Of a stretch of 64,000 nucleotides of DNA, positions 11,531-22,864 are shown in pieces. The position numbers were made by a program, and so were the translations under genes. How positions within the stretch are numbered: the stretch's first letter is position 1; each line of letters starts with the position of its first letter. The DNA comes from Acestrorhynchus altus (lineage: Eukaryota > Chordata > Actinopteri > Characiformes > Acestrorhynchidae), in the NCBI GenBank assembly GCA_034509495.1, contig CM067503.1, positions 47,434,274-47,498,273 on the forward strand, read 5' to 3'. The notes under the pieces were generated by a model that was not told the origin of the DNA, did no database searches, and saw nothing but the letters and a program-made list of their open reading frames with translations.

Positions 11531-12889
11531 ATCGTTTATATCTTTTTAAATTCTTTCCCCAGACTTACATGCATCTACAACCTTCTTTCTGAAGGCCTCA
11601 GAGAGCTCTTTGGATGATACCACTCACATCAAAAATCAAGAGCAAACCAAACTAATGTCATTCTAATTTTAGGCACTTATCACCTCCGTCTCTCAATATA
11701 GTTTAAATAAAGCTCAAACGTCCATTTGTCTTAAAAAAGACAAACATTTTCACATGGTGTCCTATTTTTTCCACACGTACACGATTCCATTGTCTCGTTT
11801 TCGTGATGTAACACAGCTGAATCTTCTTCCAGTGGAGTGTTTGAAGCATTTGAGAAGAGCCTGCTTTTAGAGTGAAATGCTTCAAAAATTTTAGTTTTTA
11901 AAGAAAGAAATATTTAATATCTGTATCAGCAGATGCTCAAGCTAAAATGGTTTTGTGCCATAACTGATGAAGCTGTTCTTGGACCCTGAAATGAAATTTC
12001 CTGACATAATTCATAAAGACTGGACATGTTCACGCAGGCCTCTTTAGAGCCGAATTCCTTCTCGTATGTAAACAGAACGAAACAGTCTCGATAATTCAGT
12101 CCAATTTCTCAGTAATTCCAGAACAGGGTGATTCTCCCCACCTGTTGCATCACATCACAACTTTAAGTCGCGGCGACAACGTGAATAAACAACTTCTTTG
12201 CAAGGAGCTATTCATGTCCTCGTTTATCACTGGTCAATAGGTCATCTGCCTTCATGGAGCACCGAGGAGCATTCTTGGGAAGGTCGGGAAAGCTGGAAAA
12301 CATGCCGAACATGCTGCTATGTTTTTTTCTTTCCTCGTGTGTAATAATTTCTGAGGGAGTGTTATCACAGAAACGTGATCAGTGATGGCTTCAGTGAGAC
12401 CGTCTATCCCAGTGTACAACACCTGCATATCGCTGCTGTCCAATGAAAAACATCTCCATTTTTGTTTGTGTGTAGTTTTCTCCAGAACCCTGAACATGCT
12501 CGGTACACTGTGTTAGTAATTCTGGATGAACAGACCAATAGAAATGCTCTAAAATTACTGTTAATTGCTCTTATTTCGCCGTAACGTCTAACTCCTGTCT
12601 TGTCCAACATTTTGGAGATACACCTTTTTCATTGGACAGTGATGATAGGACAGCTCAATGAGCACAAAGGTTTAAATAGTATGTTTAAAAAGAAGAATTT
12701 CACATATAATCATTTTGGATTTACTTAATTTAACATTTTAACATTAACATGAAGAAAGTATATGGTACATTTTGCGTTGTATCGTGTATTTTCATCGTAT
12801 TCGGCTTTTCAGTGGAGAAAAAGGCTGCATCGGTATGAGATTTTCATCATAACGGTCATATATTTATTTATACATATTTTAAGTATACA

Positions 12890-13130
12890 GCATTTCTTGT
12901 TCTGGAAACATCGCAGGGCTCTACAGAGAATGGAGAATTCAACTGAGCACCTCATTAGGTCTGACCTCCCTGACCTGCAGTCTATAACGAGCCAGGAGAA
13001 CCGTGAAGGACCTCAACCATCCACACGGTGGTCTCTTCTGTCTGCTGCAGTCAGGGAAGCACTTTGGCTCCCTGAAAGCAAACATGGAGAGGATGAGGAA
13101 CAGTTTCTTCCTGTTTAATCCTTACATTTC
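12890..13130 (+). mobile_element. LINE ORF2 C-terminal remnant
   Basis: Frames read SDLPDLQSITSQENREGPQP, then in another frame GSLKANMERMRNSFFLF, like the end of fish LINE ORF2 proteins (…RMRNSFFPxAVxLLN). It is frameshifted and inactive. Confidence 0.55.
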
Positions 13131-13346
13131 ATCCATAAATGATTATTATTAATCAGACAGAATCCTTTACGTTTACCCTTAAACATTAAGATGCAAAAGA
13201 ACTGGGAACAATGGTTTGATTATACTGATACTGGATTACAAATATTGGTCAAGAGTGCTATGAGACTCTGCAGCAGCCCCACGTCCTCATGATCCTCCCT
13301 CTTCATCTGCTGAAGGTCTGTATTTCTCTTTCTCACTTTATCACTA

Positions 13347-13700
13347 TGCGGCAGACAGACAGGCAGACAGGCAGACAGACAGGCAGACAGGCAGACAGGC
13401 ATGCAGGCAGGGAGGCAGACAGACAGACCGGCAGACAGACAGACAGGCAGACAGGCAGACAGACAGGTAGACAGACAGACCGGCAGACAGATAGACAGAC
13501 AGACAGGCAGGCAAGCAGGCAAGTAGACAGGAAGACAGGCAGGCAGACAGGCAGTCAGGCAGACAGGCAGGGAGGCAGACAGGCAGACAGGGACGCAGAC
13601 AGATAGACCGGCAGACAGACAGGCAGGCAGACAGATAGACAGGCAGGCAGACAGACAGACAGGCAGGCAGGCAGGCAGGCAGACAGACAGACAGGCAGAC
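13347..13700. repeat. CAGACAGG/CAGGCAGA minisatellite
   Basis: About 350 bases of four-base AGAC/AGGC words. It creates long artificial open frames rich in Cys-Leu-Ser on the minus strand and Asp-Arg-Gln on the plus strand. Confidence 0.95.
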
Positions 13701-13889
13701 AATAAGGCAGAACTTTACTGATCCTTTTGGGGGGGCTCCCTCAGAGAAATTCATATTTTTTAAAATGTTTTTTATTGATTGCAGGTGAATTAAAAAAACA
13801 GACATTTATGAGCTTCCACAGCATGACGCTCTCACTGTAACTGTACGGCGATCAGCTTTAACCCTTAAGGACTATTTAATGTGCTTTAC

Positions 13890-14490
13890 CCTGTTTTTTA
13901 ATGTTGCCTCTTTAATTTGCAGTAACACAGTAATTATATGAGACAGTCACATGTCATATTGATATCCTTATGGAAGACCTTTGGCATCTCAAATATGCAA
14001 ATACTTACAGAATGTTTATATCCTCACGAAATTTTACCAAAATGTTCCAAGTTCCTACATGAACAGGTACCAAATTTACCTTCGATCTCTTCTCAAAATG
14101 TTACAGTTGGGTGTGTAACGTAACTTTAAGCTGAGAATCTAAATATGTTGATGATATTTTATTATATGGCTTATTACTACAACAAAATATACGAGTACCA
14201 TCAGACGGACTTATTTTTCTTCACGATCCCGCCGGCGGGATCCATGCACATCGTAGTGTTTAGTTCGGGGGCAATGCGGCTAATTTGTCAGCGAATGAAA
14301 CTGTAAATGAAGCATAATTATAAACAAAACAAAGCAAGTTGTGGTTTTCCCACAATGCATTAGTGCAGACGCTACTTGTGACATAAATACTGTTAGAACC
14401 GGGAGGTTCTGCGGGTTCTATGCGTAGATGGATTGTGCGTGCGAGTGAAGGCATCCCTGAGTCCTAAAGCAGAGAAGACAAGGTGTCCTG
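13890..14490. repeat. dispersed repeat, copy 1 (tnfrsf21 intron 1)
   Basis: Shares ATGTTGCCTCTTTAATTTGC, ATTATATGAGACAGTCAC and GGGAGGTTCTGCGGGTTCTA with 30700-31110 in the same order and orientation. No transposase or RT signature was seen. Confidence 0.8.
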
Positions 14491-14578
14491 GTTTAAGCAC
14501 ATTTTGATGCTAAATATGATGGAATGATGATGTCATCGTGTTATTGATACATGACGTCACAACTGCAGATCACCCCCG

Positions 14579-14579
<1 letters not shown>

Positions 14580-14612
<33 letters not shown>
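14580..14612. repeat. (CA)n microsatellite
   Basis: Perfect CA run of about 16 units about 90 bases inside tnfrsf21 intron 1. Confidence 0.97.
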
Positions 14613-14614
<2 letters not shown>

Positions 14615-14703
14615 CCAAAGACACTGGCCCTTTAAATCCAGGCAGAATATTCCCAGTATAGGAGATGCTCCTGATCCTGAGGCTGGAAAACAGGCAGACT
14701 CAC

Positions 14704-14730
14704 CGTCAGAGACACACCGAGGGTCGTCAT
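14704..14730 (-). CDS. tnfrsf21: tnfrsf21 exon 1, coding part (signal-peptide start)
   Basis: The nine codons read MTTLGVSLT and are followed by a consensus donor, GTGAGT, at 14703 downward. The exon ends in phase 0, and exon 2 begins in phase 0 with LLCTLVCN. The join therefore gives a short basic-free start, a hydrophobic core and a small-residue cleavage region (…NIKA/SAP), which is what a type I receptor needs. No in-frame ATG was found for over 130 bases upstream, so this ATG was chosen. A TATAAAA motif lies about 80 bases upstream on the same strand, and the surrounding DNA is CpG-rich. The exon is too short to recognise by similarity, so the call is an inference from phase, splice site, signal peptide and promoter context. 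A different distal first exon remains possible. Confidence 0.7.
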
Positions 14731-14774
14731 TGTCCTCACAGGGGCGGGTAGGGATGTCTTTAACACAGGTGGGG

Positions 14775-14830
14775 CATCAAGAGCGCACCTTCCTAAAGCG
14801 TCCAGCGTTTTATAGTCTGTGTCATGACGC
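14775..14830 (-). promoter_or_regulatory. candidate tnfrsf21 core promoter (TATA box)
   Basis: The minus strand reads TATAAAA at 14814-14808, about 80 bases before the proposed start codon and at the edge of a CpG-rich block (14820-15010). A TATA box here would place transcription start near 14780 and give a 5' UTR of about 50 bases. A five-codon upstream ORF (14777-14760) may or may not be within the transcript. This is inference from position only. Confidence 0.45.
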
Positions 14831-15010
14831 GCGTGAGGCTCGCGCAGGGAGGCGCTGGAATGCCCATCGCGATGAGGGACGTGAGGACCGGCTGTCCGAG
14901 CTGTCCCTGCCTCACTGTCTTCTGCTGCAGAGCCGGGCTCCAGGCGCTCCGCTCCTCAACGAATCAGCTCCCTTCACTGATTCGGTTCAGTCGAATCACG
15001 CATCAACCTG
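14820..15010. promoter_or_regulatory. CpG-rich block upstream of tnfrsf21 exon 1
   Basis: CpG dinucleotides are frequent here (for example the GACGCGCGTGAGGCTCGCGC stretch) in contrast to the AT-rich flanks. The far end carries several GAATC/GATTC words, which recur at the other promoter-like blocks of the window. A promoter-proximal role for tnfrsf21 is inferred. Confidence 0.45.
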
Positions 15011-15159
15011 ATTCTGAATCGTCTGGAGGCTGCATTCACAGCCCCTATGGACTGGTGTCCAGTTCTCAAGATGGGATTGAGGGACTGTACGAATGGTCAG
15101 CTGCTGTAATCAGTGTAGATCAGAGTGATTGGGAATTCTTGTTGACTCTAATAAATAAA

Positions 15160-15173
15160 TGATAATAATAGTA

Positions 15174-15216
<43 letters not shown>

Positions 15217-15220
15217 TAAA
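15160..15220. repeat. (AAT)n microsatellite
   Basis: AAT run with GTA and CAA interruptions, next to SINE copy B. Confidence 0.96.
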
Positions 15221-15223
15221 ATG

Positions 15224-15345
15224 GGGGCGGGGCCTGCTGGTTAGAGAACCAGCCTTGTGAATGGAAGGTTGCCCGTTCGATTACCTCAATTGGCAGGGCC
15301 TGACTGAACACCCTTGAGGAAGGGACTCAACTCTCCAGTTAATCC
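15224..15345 (+). mobile_element. SINE copy B (truncated)
   Basis: GGGGGCGGGGCCTGCTGGTT head, GGTTGCCCGTTCGATTACCT box B, then CAATTGGCAGGGCCTGACTG. The 3' half is missing. Confidence 0.7.
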
Positions 15346-15349
15346 AAAG

Positions 15350-16080
15350 GGATTCAATTCATTTTTTCCCTCATTTCTTCAAACAATACCCCGAGATAAC
15401 AAAGTGACAAACGTTCTGTGCAAATGTATTAAAAATAAAACACACAAATATAACGTACATAAGTATTCACAGCCTTTGCACAATACTTTGTTGAAGCACC
15501 TTTGGCCACAATTACAGCCTTTTTGAGGAGGTTCTCCAATTCTTCTTTGCAGAACCCTCAAGATCATTTGTAGATCTCCAGAGATGTTCAATCAGGTTCA
15601 AGTCTGGTCTCTGGCTGGGCCACTCAAGGACTTTCACAGAGTTGTCCAAAAACCACTCCTTTGTTATTTTGGCTGTGTGTTTATGGTCGTTGTCCTGTTG
15701 GAAGATAAACCTTCGTCCTAGTCTGAGATCCAGAGCGCTCTGAAGCAGGTTAACATCAAAGATGTCTCTGTGCATCACTGCAGTCATCTTTCCTTTAACC
15801 CTGACTGGTCTCCCAGTTCCCGCTGCAGAAGAACATCCCACAGCATGAAGCTGCCACCACCGTGCTTCACTGTAGGAACGGTATTGGCTAGGTGATGAGC
15901 AGAGCCTGGTTTCCTCCAGACATGATGTTTGGCCTTCTGTCCAGAAAGTTCAATCTTTTTTGTTTCTCATGATTTGAGAGTCCTTTAGGTGCCCTTTGGA
16001 GACTCCAGATGGACTGTGATGTGCCTTCTACTGAGGAGGAACTCCTGTCTGGTCACTCTACCATACAGGCCTATTATTAT
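15350..16080 (-). mobile_element. Tc1-like transposon, degenerate
   Basis: On the minus strand 15512-15841 encodes the C-terminal half of a Tc1/mariner transposase: HRDIFDVNLLQSALDLRLGR, FIFQQDNDHKHTAK and WPSQRPDLNLIEHLW, which contain the second Asp and the Glu (or its position) of the DDE triad. Upstream coding parts are frameshifted. The 3' end has AAGTATTCACAGCCTTTGCA typical of the family. Confidence 0.88.
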
Positions 16081-16189
16081 TTTTATTAAATTATTATTAT
16101 GACAAAAATGTGTTACAGTTGGATTTTAACCTTAAAATATGTACAGAATAAATCACGTGACATCTTTACCCCATTAAGAAAACACTCAG

Positions 16190-16560
16190 AATCAGCTCTG
16201 GGATCAATGAGTTAAATGAGTCGACTCACTGAAACGCGCCGTTCGAAGGAATCGGTTCGCTTTCAGTGGAGACTGACGTCACGAACCAAACTTGGCTCTG
16301 GTTGTTTACTGAAGCCGCACGCGCGCTCTGTTCTTCCCCGTGTTTCCGACTAGTCCCGCCCTCCCGCGCTCTGATTGGATGGCGTGGCGCGCTGAATCAT
16401 CACGGGGCCTTATTAGCCATTCCGAGAGCACGTGGCGGAGAGTTGCCAACCAATCGTCGCGAAGGACGCAGAAGCTCGCCGGCTGAAAGGCGGGATGGCT
16501 TGTGCGCGTGCACGCTAAGCGCCGGTGGGGTATACAGGGCCCAACGGAACAAAACAAGCA
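16190..16560. promoter_or_regulatory. CpG-rich, CCAAT- and CRE-containing block
   Basis: The block is GC- and CpG-rich. It has a palindromic TGACGTCA (CRE-like, 16273-16280), a GATTGG (about 16373) and a CCAATC (about 16451), which are CCAAT boxes in both directions. It lies 1.5 kb upstream of the proposed tnfrsf21 start. It could be a distal promoter, an enhancer or the promoter of an unseen non-coding RNA. No coding exon was recognised. Confidence 0.4.
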
Positions 16561-16570
16561 TATATTTTTA

Positions 16571-16610
16571 CACACACACACACACGCACACACACATATA
16601 TATATATACA
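16571..16610. repeat. (CA)n(TA)n compound microsatellite
   Basis: CA run followed by a TA run. Confidence 0.95.
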
Positions 16611-16639
16611 TGTTGACCATGTAAATATATGTTATTTAT

Positions 16640-16880
16640 CAATCAAATCAAACTATTTGTATAAGCGCTTCTTAGAACTGATGTCATGACAGAGCAGCTT
16701 TACAGAAATCAAAAATGAGAAGGTGAACAAAAACACACGGCACAAAGCATGAAGACATAAAAGTCCCCAGTGAGCCAAAGGGCGACACTGCAGGAAAAAG
16801 TCCCTGAAAGCTGGTGGAAGAAACCCCCAGCTCATCCTATAGGAGGACCTACTAAAAAAACATTAGCACAAGACAATGGA
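16640..16880. repeat. common fish interspersed repeat
   Basis: Words such as GAGCAGCTTTACAGAAATC, CCAAAGGGCGACACTGCAGG and GGAAGAAACCCCCAGC resemble a repeat that is widespread in fish genomes. Related tails are seen near 6090-6200 and 24640-24720. Class not determined. Confidence 0.5.
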
Positions 16881-17174
16881 CATGGTTAGGCAATCATGCC
16901 GATGGAGGGTTGGGTGTTTAGGAATACGCGTGGCTTTAAAGCAGTAATAAGGTTGACGAGATGCTTTACGGGAAAATACTGGTAACCAGGGTTTTATGCA
17001 AAGTGAACAGTCATGTTGAATCACCTTTGTTCCCACACTGATTCAACAACACAATGTTTTCTGAAAACCTACTGCTTAAATGTGTCATCTAAAAAAAAAA
17101 ACAAGTTAAAACTGTATTTTCTACAGAAAGAACAGAAGCCTGCTTATTTTCCTACATTGCCTTATTAAAAGCTC

Positions 17175-17200
17175 TATTCTATTCTATTCTATTCTATTCT
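17175..17200. repeat. (ATTCT)n microsatellite
   Basis: Five perfect ATTCT units. Confidence 0.95.
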
Positions 17201-17502
17201 AAATAAAGCAAGAACAGGTTCCAGTGGCCAGAAGCAGGCGACAGACGACCCTACCGCTGTCTCACAGAGACTTAAGATCAGCCTTACCATGGAAACAAAC
17301 CTGTACTACACTCGAGAAGAGTTATACTGTATACTGACCTTGCACTCTCTGGTGTTTCTGGCCTGGTTTTTAGCGTAGGCACCATGATTGTGGTGTCCAG
17401 TATGAACTCTGTTCTATAATCATACTGAATCTATAATGTAAGATGTTCTGCCTTCTGTTTGTATATGATGCTGATGTGCTATTATTCACTACGGGTTAAA
17501 TA

Positions 17503-17504
<2 letters not shown>

Positions 17505-17572
<68 letters not shown>
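17505..17572. repeat. (AT)n microsatellite
   Basis: About 33 perfect AT units. Confidence 0.98.
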
Positions 17573-17573
<1 letters not shown>

Positions 17574-17667
17574 CAATGGAATTAATCATTAATTAAATAG
17601 CACCAGAGGTGTTAGAGGGCAAATAGGACAACTAAACATGCTCAAATGTCTTCCATTCCATCCAAAT

Positions 17668-17836
17668 TACCGTATTTTCCGGACTATAAGACGCACCGGA
17701 ATATAAGCCGCACCCGCAAAACATGGAAAAAACATGGAAAATAACATATATAAGAAGAAAATGCTGCACCTCTTTATAAGCCACGTGGTTTGAAGTGTGG
17801 AAAAAAGTAGGGGCTTATAGTCTGGAAAATACGGTA
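17668..17836. mobile_element. MITE with 23-bp terminal inverted repeats
   Basis: Left end TACCGTATTTTCCGGACTAT at 17668, right end the complement ending at 17836, with one mismatch in 23. The inside is non-coding. Ends of this type occur in a widespread vertebrate DNA-transposon family. Confidence 0.85.
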
Positions 17837-17984
17837 GTTTGTATATATGGTGTTGCACTTGTCATGTGACATTCAGTATCCTGCCCACCCCCTTTAAATA
17901 TTTTAAAGGGAAATTCTAGCAGTTATTCCAGCACATCATATTATATATGATTAAGACATAAAAGTCATTCAGAGTTGTAGTTCT

Positions 17985-18110
17985 GGGATAGGATAGAACT
18001 TTATTGATCCCGTGGGAGGGTTCCCTCAGGGAAATTAATGAAAGTTCTGGGAAAGTTCTGGGAAAGTTCTGGGAAATTTCAGGGAAATTAAGGAAAGTTC
18101 TGTTGTAACT
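17985..18110 (-). mobile_element. LINE 3' tail with expanded 14-bp repeats
   Basis: GATAGAACTTTATTGATCCC followed by GGGTTCCCTCAGGGAAATTA, the antisense of a fish LINE 3' tail also seen at 24205-24255. Next to it GAAAGTTCTGGGAAAG-type units repeat about four times. Confidence 0.65.
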
Positions 18111-18174
18111 AGTGTAAATAATTACATTCCTGTCTAGTGGTTTGTTAGAGGAGATCACTTGCAGATACTCATAA

Positions 18175-18565
18175 ACTAGTATGCCATATGTCCAAATGTT
18201 TGTGGACACCCCTTCTAATGAATGCATTCAGCTACTTTAAGCTGCACTCATTGCTGGTACCGATGTGCAAATGCACTCACAGCTTGCCTAGTCCCTGTAG
18301 AGAATAGAATCAGACTCTCTGGAGCAGATAGACATGATGCTATTGGCGCTACGCCTAATGCAAGGTGTGGGCAAGAGGGCTATAGAGCCTCCCCAGCATT
18401 GAGCTGTGAAGCTGTGCAACTGTGTTCTCTGGAATGATGCTGGTCCATGCAATACTTATGGGATGAGATGGGGAGTTGAGCATGAGGTGAGGTGTTGATC
18501 ATCCAACATCCTGACCTCACTAACGCTCTTGTCGATGAATGCAGTCACATTCTCAGAGCAATGCT
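18175..18565. mobile_element. Tc1-like DNA transposon remnant
   Basis: Starts at GTCCAAATGTTTGTGGACAC and contains GTGTTCTCTGGAATGATGC (the transposase WSDE-type segment, degenerate) and ends near CAGAGCAATGCTCCAAAATC. It is internally deleted. Confidence 0.6.
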
Positions 18566-19439
18566 CCAAAATCTTACTGTCTTCCCTGGACAGTAGCACT
18601 GATAGATTCGTTCTAATACCCTTGATTCAGAAGAAACGTGACCCAGCAGGTGCCCCAATATCGTGTATTAGATCTTGTCAGACACTATGCACTCCAACTA
18701 TCCATACATACGCCTACATTCCAACAGCATATAGGTCAGAAGAACGAAGAGCCCTCTCCATAGACTCTCTTTCAGCCAGGCAGATCCAGTGGCAGATGAG
18801 GAGGACACCATCTGGCAGGCACGTGCAGCTTGGAGCTGAAGAGATCAAACGGGGAAAAGCCCTCACGTGCTGTGCTGCTTTCTGCTGCAGGAAATCACCC
18901 TAAGTGGGTTAGTGACTCAGGCTGAGGACAACAGCAGAGATTCGTGCCGGCCAAGACTGATGCAGCCAAGCTGAAATGCAACATGGATCCAGAAGCTGCT
19001 CTGGGGCTGACTGCTGCTCGCTGCCTGGAATAAGCGCTGTGGGTTTAGAGATGGGGGTTTAGATGGAGGGCCTTTTTGATATTTATAAAGAACTCCGAAT
19101 AGTATCACTGAAGCATAATCAAGATACAGTAATGTTACAGGATACAATACATTATGCTGAACAAAGACCTTCTGGCGAAGCATTGAGATCACTGGTCCCT
19201 CTAGAAGCATCTTTTCTCTGCTTCTTTCCCCTCCTCCTCTTCCCTTTGCTTTTTCCTCTTCATCTTCTTCATCTTCTTGTTTAATATGAGCTGAAGTGAA
19301 GTTTGTGATCCAGAACAAATCATTCATTCACTAATGGTCTTGTGGCTAAATGCTATTAAAGCCTCACAGCAATGTTCCAGTGTAAAGCTTTATTCAGAAG
19401 ATTAGAGGCTCTTACTACAGCAAAGGGAGCTCCAAACTC

Positions 19440-19760
19440 CTCTTTTTAGATGAAAGTAAATAATTACGCATTTCATCTGAAACGAAGAGTCCCAGAGATT
19501 CGACTCAAGCTCTGGGGGAAGACTGGAGAACCACAGAATCCATGGTGTTGGAAGTCCACTGTGAAGTTTTTCCAGTTTGTGATGGTTTAGGGGGTTGTGT
19601 CGTCTGCTGATGTTGGTCCACTGGTTTATCAAGTCCAGAGTCAACACTGCGCTGACCAGAAAAGCAGTTCCTGCTTCAGTCTGCTGACCAGGTTTATGGA
19701 GAAGCTGATCTCATTTTTTAGCAGCACTCAACATCTACCGATTGTGCCAAAACGTCTTAC
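19440..19760. repeat. dispersed repeat copy 1
   Basis: Shares TGATGGTTTAGGGGG, GTCGTCTGCTGATGTTGGTC and TTTATGGAGAAGCTGATCTC with 21060-21330. An unidentified repeat family, probably transposon-derived. Confidence 0.65.
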
Positions 19761-20519
19761 GCATCTAATGAAACATGAGACAACAAAAACAAGGTAAGAA
19801 CAGAAATAAAATCAATAAAAGAGCATAGTTTAGGGATGGATCCAAAGTCTGCTCTCCCAGAGCAGGGCTGGAGACCATTGTCCTACACTGTCCCAAATCT
19901 TGTGCAGCCACAGACTCCCTCGTGTCCCTTCTGTCCAATCCCGCTGCATTGCACTACCGTACATTACCAACAACTTTGTATGGTGAGAGAACTATGCCCC
20001 TTTCACCATATACAATCTTATGTCATTGTCTTAGCAAATGGTCATCTCACACTGTCTGTGTATGACCCTTGTGACTCTATTTACATGGTGATACAATCAA
20101 CCCCCTGAAGAGTGTTGATGGTTGCCCACCTGTGTAGAGATTCCTTACTCTATTGTCTCTATGCAGACGACCCTGTTTACCCCTCCTTCAACTTCTCTTC
20201 TACCTCTTCCACAATGTATATAACGTCCTCCTAAAATCCCTCGGATTAGACTGGATGGACGTGTAGCCCGGAGTTGACTTCAGACCAGCGAGGGGAACTG
20301 AGAGACTGACCAGACTTTTGACCATCTAAGCTGTGTCCATATATGCTTCTCTGTCTGCACCTAAATCAACCCACGATCTGAACCTCCAGTCTCCTGACGT
20401 CTGCATGCTGAATTTATTATCTAAAAGGATTAAATGAGTTCCTCTACATTTTAGGATGGTCTTCCACCAAATGAGATTTAACGCATCATCAACACTCCCA
20501 CATTCCATATGTAGGGACA

Positions 20520-20526
<7 letters not shown>

Positions 20527-20586
<60 letters not shown>
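20527..20586. repeat. (GT)n microsatellite
   Basis: About 30 perfect GT units. Confidence 0.98.
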
Positions 20587-20590
<4 letters not shown>

Positions 20591-20739
20591 CTGGTTCAGC
20601 AGACGTGATAATAACCAAAGACCTTGAACGAGATTTAATCTGTTTATTCTTCACATAATATTTCAACTGAATTAACATCAGCTGCTCAACCAAGGCCTTG
20701 GTGAAGATAAGATGGGTATGCAGACCAGAATTTTAGATC

Positions 20740-20940
20740 AATGGAGCATCTCATGAAATTAGGATATCAGGAAAAAATCCAGTTTCTCAAAAAAATTTCA
20801 TTTGGAATTTGAGCAAATCCCAGTTAAAGCAGTATGAATACTGTGTCTAGTTCTGCACACACAATCATGAGGAAGACTGATGGCCAGACAGTTGTCCAGG
20901 AGAAGATCATGAACACAAGCCACAGAAGGTGAGCGTTGAA
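20740..20940. mobile_element. DNA-transposon fragment (Tc1-like)
   Basis: Contains GGAGCATCTCATGAAATTAG, GTGTCTAGTTCTGCACACAC and GACAGTTGTCCAGGAGAAGA, words of a common fish Tc1-like element. No coding capacity remains. Confidence 0.5.
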
Positions 20941-21059
20941 TCAGTTCCTAATATCAAACCCCTTCTGGACCAGAGACAGTATCAGACGTGTCTTACCTGG
21001 ACTAACGGGAAAAACAACTGCACTACTGCTCAGAGCTCCACAGCTCCTCAGATCAAAGT

Positions 21060-21330
21060 AAGCTTTGTATTTAATTGGAAATGAAGAAGTCTCAATTCTA
21101 GAGTCTGGAAGAAGTGTGGAGAAACAGAGAACCCATGGTGTCTGAAGTCCACTTCTGAAGTCAGTGATGGTTGAGGGGGCCGCGTCATCTGCTGCTGTCG
21201 GTCCACTAAGTCTTATCAAGTCCAGACTCAATGCAACATCTTCCAGGAGATTTAAGAGCACTTCATGCTTCAATCTGCTGACCAGCTTCATGGAGAAGCT
21301 GATTTCCTTTTCTAGCTCAACTCAGTTCTG
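21060..21330. repeat. dispersed repeat copy 2
   Basis: Partner of 19440-19760 in the same orientation, with GTGATGGTTGAGGGGGCCGC and CATGGAGAAGCTGATTTCC. Confidence 0.65.
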
Positions 21331-21439
21331 CCCACAGTGCCTGTCACGACTCATATATGAAGATTATGTTTGAGAAAGCTGTGCTGCACAGTCGAATCGA
21401 GTGTGGCTCTGTCTGAAACTGAGCTGGAGGTGGCGGAGA

Positions 21440-21790
21440 TGAAGATGTAGAGATTTTCATTGGGAGTGACGAGGATGGACAAGATTAGAAATGAGCAGAT
21501 CAGAGGGACGGTGAAGGTGGAGCAGTTCAGAGATAAACCCAGAGAGGCCACGTGGAGATGGTTTGGACATGTGTTGAGGAGGAATAGTGGACATAGGATA
21601 AAGAATGTTGGAGATGGAGCTGCCAGGCAGAAGGAGAAGAGGAAGACCTCAGAGAAGGTTTATGGATGTAGTGATGGTGGACATGGAGATGGTTGGTGTA
21701 ACAGTAGAGGAGGCAGGGGATAGGGCAAGATGGAGGCAGATAATCCGCTGTGGCGACCCCTAAAGGGAGCAGCTGAATGAAGAAGAAGCA
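21440..21790 (+). mobile_element. RTE-like LINE 3' end
   Basis: Encodes MDKIRNEQIRGTVKVEQFRD, then WRWFGHVLRRNSGH, followed by frameshifted …KEKRKTSEKVYGCS and ending GGCGACCCCTAAAGGGAGCA. RNxxIRG and WFGHVxR are typical of the end of RTE/BovB-type ORF2. A second copy in the opposite orientation lies at 49935-50445. Confidence 0.8.
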
Positions 21791-22079
21791 GAAGATTAAC
21801 TGACCAGCAAATCCCCAAATTATACTCCTAATGCACACAAACCTCAAATGTTCATCCAGTTAGTGGAAGTGAAGATGAAAATGGATAGAATTTAAAGTGG
21901 GGGCCCAACCCTACCTTCCTGCAAGCCCTAATTCACCCCACCTGCTCCAACTAATTACTGCAGGAACCTGCAGGAAGCTATTTCTCCAGGAGCAGGTTTG
22001 GTGACCTGAAAGGAGTGATGGGGCAAGCAGATACTTTCAGAATTGGAGCTTAGAAACAGTGACTTCCCTGTGCAAACCC

Positions 22080-22165
22080 TTGCCGGTGTTGTACACTTTG
22101 CAGTGCAAGGTGTTGTACATTGTGCTGGACCGTGTGTTGTACATTGTGCTGGACTGTGTGTTGTA
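22080..22165. repeat. 25-bp tandem repeat
   Basis: TGTTGTACATTGTGCTGGAC-type unit repeated about three times. Confidence 0.8.
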
Positions 22166-22637
22166 CACATTGTCACCTTTAGTCCACATTCGTGAAGAGA
22201 CCACATTACTTGACATATGGTTGTAAATATATTGCTACCAATACAGTCCAGCAGAGGGAAACAAATACCACATTTAAAACTAGCACATTCCTACATCACA
22301 ACACTGCTTAAACATCATCTGCAGAATTACTTTATGAGTTAAATTATGAATAGTGTTTTCGGACAGTCTGTGTTTCTTTTGAACATATGAGTGGTCATTA
22401 TTCATTTATGTAATGGACAAATAGCACACAGTACTACTAATAAGGTCACAGCACATATACGACATTACAACAAAATAAGAGGTTAAGACATTTTAATATG
22501 AATTTCTTCTTTAATTATATCAATATTAGGTAAAAAATGAAAACCACATGTAAGCCGATGTAGATCTTTGTTGTCATGTGCACAGTTACATTTTTACTTT
22601 CATGTTGTTTCCTACAGACCTTCTGTATTTTATCCTG

Positions 22638-22776
22638 GTGACTGGAAGGTCGCTGGTTTGATTCCCTGAACTGGCAGGATGTGACTGAAGTGCCCTTGAG
22701 CAAAGCACTGAACCCCCCAACTGCTCCCTGGGTGATGTGGACAGGGCTGCCCACTGTGTGTGCTCACAGCCCTATC

Positions 22777-22864
<88 letters not shown>

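Larger units (their letters stand above)
5537..14703 (-). other. tnfrsf21 intron 1
   Basis: The 9.2-kb intron depends on the exon 1 call. It holds a minus-strand SINE (7684-7875), a folding repeat rich in GGTTCTTC/GGAACC (about 9390-9560), a (GT)n run, a Tc1-like remnant (about 10380-10940), a tRNA-derived SINE-like unit (about 11160-11530), a LINE C-terminal remnant (about 12890-13130), a CAGACAGG minisatellite (13347-13700) and a dispersed repeat (13890-14490) whose partner lies in cd2ap intron 1. No exon was recognised in 5540-7680, 7880-9360 or 11540-12880. Confidence 0.7.
480..14730 (-). other. tnfrsf21: tnfrsf21 (death receptor 6) gene span, 3' part outside window
   Basis: This is the span of the recognised coding exons of TNF receptor superfamily member 21. 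Three exons are seen: 14704-14730, 4912-5536 and 480-1013, read right to left, with intron phases 0, 1 and 1. The joined product has a signal peptide, four cysteine-rich domains (about residues 50-194), a Ser/Thr/Pro-rich stalk, one transmembrane helix (about 332-351) and a juxtamembrane segment. The family is known to end in a cytoplasmic death domain and tail; those exons are not in this window. The gene lies head to head with cd2ap, the same neighbour as in human. Identification rests on the highly conserved membrane-proximal block HFDINEHLPWMIVL followed by CSIKRSS and KKGPRQDPS. Confidence 0.92.

Noticed and set aside
13220..13805. Cys-Leu-Pro and Asp-Arg-Gln open frames up to 160 codons
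   Set aside because: Direct translation of the CAGACAGG minisatellite on both strands.
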